From NCBI GenBank assembly GCA_025937075.1, contig JAICSD010000152.1, forward strand, positions 1 to 9,200: a stretch of DNA of 9,200 nt, in the 5' to 3' direction. Shown here one piece after another: positions 6,784 to 9,200 of this stretch. How positions within the stretch are numbered: the stretch's first letter is position 1; every line of letters begins with the position of its first letter. The position numbers and the translations under genes are program-made. The notes under the pieces were generated by a model. That model saw nothing but the letters and a program-made list of their open reading frames with translations, did not search any database and was not told the origin of the DNA. This DNA comes from Vicinamibacteria bacterium (GTDB lineage: Bacteria; Acidobacteriota; Vicinamibacteria; Vicinamibacterales; 2-12-FULL-66-21).

Positions 6784-6792
6784 GGAAAATCG

Positions 6793-8148
6793 ATGGCTCT
6801 CCCGCCGGTCTTCGCGGCCAGCGCGCTCTACGACAACCTGCTCCAGGCCGCGCTCCGGCAGTTCTTCGAGCGAGCGACGTTCGAGACGGAGGCGACGCCG
6901 TCGCTCTCATCCGACGGACGCCTCGCGATCGAGCCGACCGGCGATCCCACGGAACTGGCCGTGCGCTGGTTCGGCACCCGGCACGTGCTCCGCGTACCGG
7001 CCGCGCGTGCGTTCACCGCGCACGAGATCCGTCTGGCGCGCGCGATCGGCTCGGTCCTGACGGCGCGCTACCGCGCAATCTTCGATCCGCGGCAGATGGT
7101 GGAGCGCGGGGATCTGTTCCGCGGCGCGATCGAAGATCGCTACATCGCGGCGTTCCTCGACGATGCACCGGCGCGACCGGCGCAGTCGCGCGCCGATCTG
7201 ATTGCGGCCGTGATCGAAGTCCTCCGCGTCGCCGCGCTCTCCAGCTACGAGAACCGCGCGATTTCCTCGGGCGTCCTTCTTCTCGAAGGCCAGGCGGATC
7301 CGCTCAATCCCGGCTCCGCGCCAAACCCGCAGGCGTATCACTACTCGCAGGCGCTCACCTCGCTCAAAAGCTTCTATCGCGTCTGCGACGGCATCGAAAC
7401 GCTGTTTCTCGTCAACGCGGATGGCATCGTACTGGACATCATCGACCTCGAACGATGGCGCGGGAACGCCGACGCGCATCTGGAAGTCACGTGTCCCGAC
7501 GCCTATCGCGCGCACGCGCTGGGCACCGCCGGCAACCGCAACATCTGCGTCGTCCTCAGCCCCAACCACGAGATCAAGGTGTTTGCCGAGGGCGTTCAGA
7601 TGTTCAGCTTCAGCAACGCGCGATGGCACCTGCTCGATCTCCAGTCGAAGTACGAGCTGTGGTCCGCCGCGGTCGGCGATCGGGCCCTGGCCGAGCGTCT
7701 GCTCCAGACGGCGCTGGACCTCGCGGACGCGCGTCAGGGAGCGCTGTTCGTGGTGCTGCGCGACGGGGCGTCCTTGCCGCTCCTCGTCGCGCCGCTCGAC
7801 CAGCTCGACTCCCCGCTGATGGCGTCGGCAACGGCCCACGGTGCGCCAAGCCGGACGCAGCTCATGTACATGCTGCGCGGACGAACCGCGACGACCATCG
7901 ATACGGCGGTGTTGTGCGGTCTGGCGCGTATGGACGGTGCGATGGTAGTGGACACGAAGGGCCGGCTGCTCGCCGTCGGCGCGATCCTGCTGCACGCCGA
8001 ACCGGTCCAGCCGCACTCGCTCTTCGTGCTCGAAGGCGCCCGGACGACGGCGGCGATGGCGGCGGCGCGCTACGGGCCGGTCCTGAAGGTGAGCGAGGAC
8101 GGCGGGATCACGTTCTACGATGGGCAGGAGAGGATCTGGGATATCTGA
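6793..8148 (+). CDS. Sensor protein with C-terminal DisA_N/DAC-like (diadenylate cyclase) domain, 451 aa
   Basis: DAC domains condense two ATP into the second messenger c-di-AMP. The C-terminal part (about 312-440) follows the CdaA/DisA pattern: RQGALFVV (314-321, matching the family's IGALIVIE strand), MDGAMVVD (380-387, with the catalytic DGA at 381-383) and then GARTTAA (415-421), where active enzymes have GTRHRAA. So the DGA motif is intact but RHR has become RTT. The strand after it, VLKVSEDGGITFY, matches the family's VSEExGxI. The first 300 residues are an N-terminal region without membrane segments, including YENRAISSGVLLL (152-164), of the kind found with DAC domains as a probable sensor (I think the DACNV type, uncertain). 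Either an altered cyclase or a nucleotide-binding sensor is possible. ATG 6772 is an alternative start, adding 7 residues; a weak GGA lies 6 nt before 6793. It is divergent from the synthetase gene. Confidence 0.82.
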   Translation: MALPPVFAASALYDNLLQAALRQFFERATFETEATPSLSSDGRLAIEPTGDPTELAVRWFGTRHVLRVPAARAFTAHEIRLARAIGSVLTARYRAIFDPRQMVERGDLFRGAIEDRYIAAFLDDAPARPAQSRADLIAAVIEVLRVAALSSYENRAISSGVLLLEGQADPLNPGSAPNPQAYHYSQALTSLKSFYRVCDGIETLFLVNADGIVLDIIDLERWRGNADAHLEVTCPDAYRAHALGTAGNRNICVVLSPNHEIKVFAEGVQMFSFSNARWHLLDLQSKYELWSAAVGDRALAERLLQTALDLADARQGALFVVLRDGASLPLLVAPLDQLDSPLMASATAHGAPSRTQLMYMLRGRTATTIDTAVLCGLARMDGAMVVDTKGRLLAVGAILLHAEPVQPHSLFVLEGARTTAAMAAARYGPVLKVSEDGGITFYDGQERIWDI

Positions 8149-8153
8149 GGAGG
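8149..8153 (+). promoter_or_regulatory. Orphan Shine-Dalgarno-like GGAGG
   Basis: GGAGG(T) directly after the stop of the DAC-like gene has no ATG at a useful distance. The next start signal is the AGGAG/ATG pair beyond the palindromic repeat. It may be chance or the former ribosome site of the downstream gene, cut off when the repeat entered. Confidence 0.25.
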
Positions 8154-8166
8154 TTGGATCTTAATT

Positions 8167-8192
8167 CGTGGCTTCCGCCTTCAGGCGGAAGA
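8167..8192. repeat. Dispersed palindromic repeat, copy B, intergenic
   Basis: A 26-bp stretch identical to copy A at 6339-6364, with arms 8172-8180 and 8183-8191 around a TC centre. It fills most of the 56-bp gap between the DAC-like gene and the hydrolase gene and ends 1 nt before the hydrolase ribosome site. In mRNA it could fold into a hairpin of 8-9 bp next to that site. No T tract follows, so it is not an intrinsic terminator. Confidence 0.75.
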
Positions 8193-8193
8193 C

Positions 8194-8198
8194 AGGAG
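8194..8198 (+). promoter_or_regulatory. Ribosome binding site of the hydrolase gene
   Basis: AGGAG, 6 nt before the ATG at 8205, a near-ideal spacing. It fixes the start among a long open frame that continues upstream, and the resulting protein begins with a proper signal peptide. Confidence 0.8.
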
Positions 8199-8204
8199 CT
8201 GCTG

Positions 8205-9122
8205 ATGAAGCGATCGATTCTCGTTCTGGGATTACTGTCGTGGATGGCGGCGCCGGCCGCGGCGCAGGGACCAGCGGATCCACATGCGGGTCACGCGATG
8301 GAGGCGCAACGGGCGCCGGCCGCGTCGAACGCGCCGCGCAACCAGAACCTGCCGCCGGATGCTGACGCTGCACCAGCACAGCTCGAGGCGTCTCCACGGC
8401 ACAGCGAGTGGGTCGACATCAAGAACGGCAACGGGGCGGCGATCAAGTCGTTCGTCGTCTATCCCGAGCGCAAGGACAACGCGCCGGTCGTGATCGTGAT
8501 CCACGAAATCTTCGGCCTGAGCGACTGGGTGCGCGGCGTTGCCGACCAGCTCGCCAAGGAAGGGTTCATCGCGATCGCGCCGGATTTCCTCTCCGGCAAG
8601 GGACCGAATGGCGGCGGGTCGGAGGCGCTCGGCCAGAACGCGCAGCAGGCGATCCGCTCGCTGCAGCCCGCTGATACCAATGCCATTCTCGATGCGGTGC
8701 GGACGTACGCGCTGTCCATCCCGTCGTCGAACAAGAAGGTCGCGACGATCGGATTCTGCTGGGGCGGCGGCACGAGCTTCCGTTACGCGCTCTCGCAGCC
8801 TGCGCTGAACGCCGCGGTGTCGTACTACGGTCCGATGCCGACCGACGCGGCGGCGTACGAGAACGCGAAGGCGCCGATTCTCGGGCTGTACGGCGGGAAC
8901 GACAACCGTGTGAACGCGACGATCGATCCCGCGAAAGCGGAGCTCGCGAAACATCACGTGACCTACGAGCCGCACATCTTCGACGGCGCGGGGCACGGGT
9001 TCCTGCGGCAGCAGAACGGCAACGAGCAGGCGCCCGGCAACATGAAGGCGACGGAGCAGGCCTGGCCGCTCACGCTTCAGTTCCTGCGAAAGTACACAGG
9101 AGCTCAGGAGACCAAGAGGTAA
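8205..9122 (+). CDS. Exported dienelactone hydrolase family protein, 305 aa
   Basis: An alpha/beta hydrolase of the dienelactone hydrolase (DLH) family, which open lactone or ester bonds with a Cys-Asp-His triad. Residues 1-20 form a signal peptide: Lys-Arg, a hydrophobic core (ILVLGLLSWM), then APAAA before Gln21. A Pro/Ala/His-rich linker follows to about 65 (DPHAGHA at 25-31). The catalytic domain (about 66-300) shows HEIFG (100-104, with the family's Glu101), the nucleophile elbow GFCWGG (183-188, Cys185), Asp233 in GGNDNR and His264 in GAGHGF. All triad residues are present, so an active enzyme is likely; the substrate is unknown, since DLH-family members outside chloroaromatic pathways act on various esters. 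It probably works outside the cytoplasm. It is downstream of the DAC-like gene in the same direction, 56 bp apart, with its own ribosome site. The stop is doubled (TAATAA) and lies in a tandem repeat. Confidence 0.9.
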   Translation: MKRSILVLGLLSWMAAPAAAQGPADPHAGHAMEAQRAPAASNAPRNQNLPPDADAAPAQLEASPRHSEWVDIKNGNGAAIKSFVVYPERKDNAPVVIVIHEIFGLSDWVRGVADQLAKEGFIAIAPDFLSGKGPNGGGSEALGQNAQQAIRSLQPADTNAILDAVRTYALSIPSSNKKVATIGFCWGGGTSFRYALSQPALNAAVSYYGPMPTDAAAYENAKAPILGLYGGNDNRVNATIDPAKAELAKHHVTYEPHIFDGAGHGFLRQQNGNEQAPGNMKATEQAWPLTLQFLRKYTGAQETKR

Positions 9123-9200
9123 TAACAGGAGCTCAGGAGACCAAGAGGTAATAACAGGAGCTCAGGAGACCAAGAGGTAATAACAGGAGCTCAGGAGACC
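9096..9200 (+). repeat. 29-bp exact tandem repeat, 3.6 copies, running off the window
   Basis: Units at 9096-9124, 9125-9153, 9154-9182 and 9183-9200 (partial) are identical where they overlap. The first unit encodes the last eight codons (TGAQETKR) and the stop of the hydrolase gene; later units are non-coding copies. Inside each unit CAGGAG occurs twice, 2 nt apart, and each starts with ACAGGAGCT, also present at the ribosome site of this gene (8192-8200). Because 29 is not a multiple of 3, each unit shifts frame. The array reaches the window edge, so its true length is unknown. A real minisatellite and an assembly loop at a contig end are both possible. Confidence 0.9.

Noticed and set aside
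8172..8191. Hairpin as intrinsic terminator between the DAC-like and hydrolase genes
   Set aside because: The stem is short and followed by ACAGG with no T run, and the identical sequence also occurs inside a coding region.
7455..8204. In-frame upstream extension of the hydrolase gene into the DAC-like gene
   Set aside because: The extension is an Arg-rich shadow of the DAC-like frame. The AGGAG site and signal peptide fix the real start at 8205.
8168..8365. GTG-started 65-codon frame beginning in the palindromic repeat
   Set aside because: The nearest GGAGG is 14 nt away, too far for a normal start, and the frame overlaps the well-supported hydrolase gene.
9096..9200. CRISPR array
   Set aside because: The 29-bp units are directly adjacent with no spacers, so this is a plain tandem repeat.

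Overview
The window is GC-rich, densely packed bacterial chromosome with almost no non-coding DNA. It holds eight full-length protein genes and no tRNA, rRNA, CRISPR array, transposase or phage gene. Content (class-A glucokinase, RhlE-type helicase, IF-1, BRCT/HTH/TPR fusion, sensor plus DAC-like protein, exported dienelactone-hydrolase-like protein) suits a non-model, high-GC, soil-type bacterium. A palindromic repeat that reads as the peptide FRLKAEAT occurs twice. From memory this peptide is common in predicted proteins of Acidobacteriota (Vicinamibacteria), so that is my tentative taxonomic guess; no marker gene here proves it.

Layout, left to right. Glucokinase (91-1116, minus) diverges from a BRCT + MerR-like HTH + TPR protein (1178-2314, plus). 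That gene converges with a four-gene minus-strand set, and the two facing stop codons share one CTAG (2311-2314). In transcription order the set is: an acyl-CoA/ACP synthetase + ACP + acyltransferase fusion (6773-4185), translation initiation factor IF-1 (4081-3863), a DEAD-box helicase (3854-2595) and a 95-residue four-cysteine protein (2598-2311). IF-1, helicase and Cys protein are separated by 8 bp and then overlap by 4 bp, so they are probably one translationally coupled unit. Divergent from the synthetase, with practically no spacer, is a protein with a C-terminal DisA_N/DAC-like domain (6793-8148, plus). It is followed by a copy of the palindromic repeat and an exported dienelactone-hydrolase-family protein (8205-9122, plus). 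The last eight codons and stop of that gene form the first unit of an exact 29-bp tandem repeat that runs off the right edge.

How the genes may work together: IF-1 and an RNA helicase side by side suggest a translation / RNA-structure module, with the small Cys protein a possible partner. The fusion enzyme probably activates and recycles fatty acids into phospholipid. The DAC-like protein may be a nucleotide-signalling sensor, but its second catalytic motif is degenerate. The four genes that head transcription units lack a good Shine-Dalgarno sequence and instead carry a -10-like hexamer 7-9 nt before an ATG, which suggests leaderless transcripts. The most unusual items are the BRCT-HTH-TPR fusion, the DAC-like protein with a degraded motif, the mobile palindrome inside an enzyme gene, and the 29-bp tandem array.
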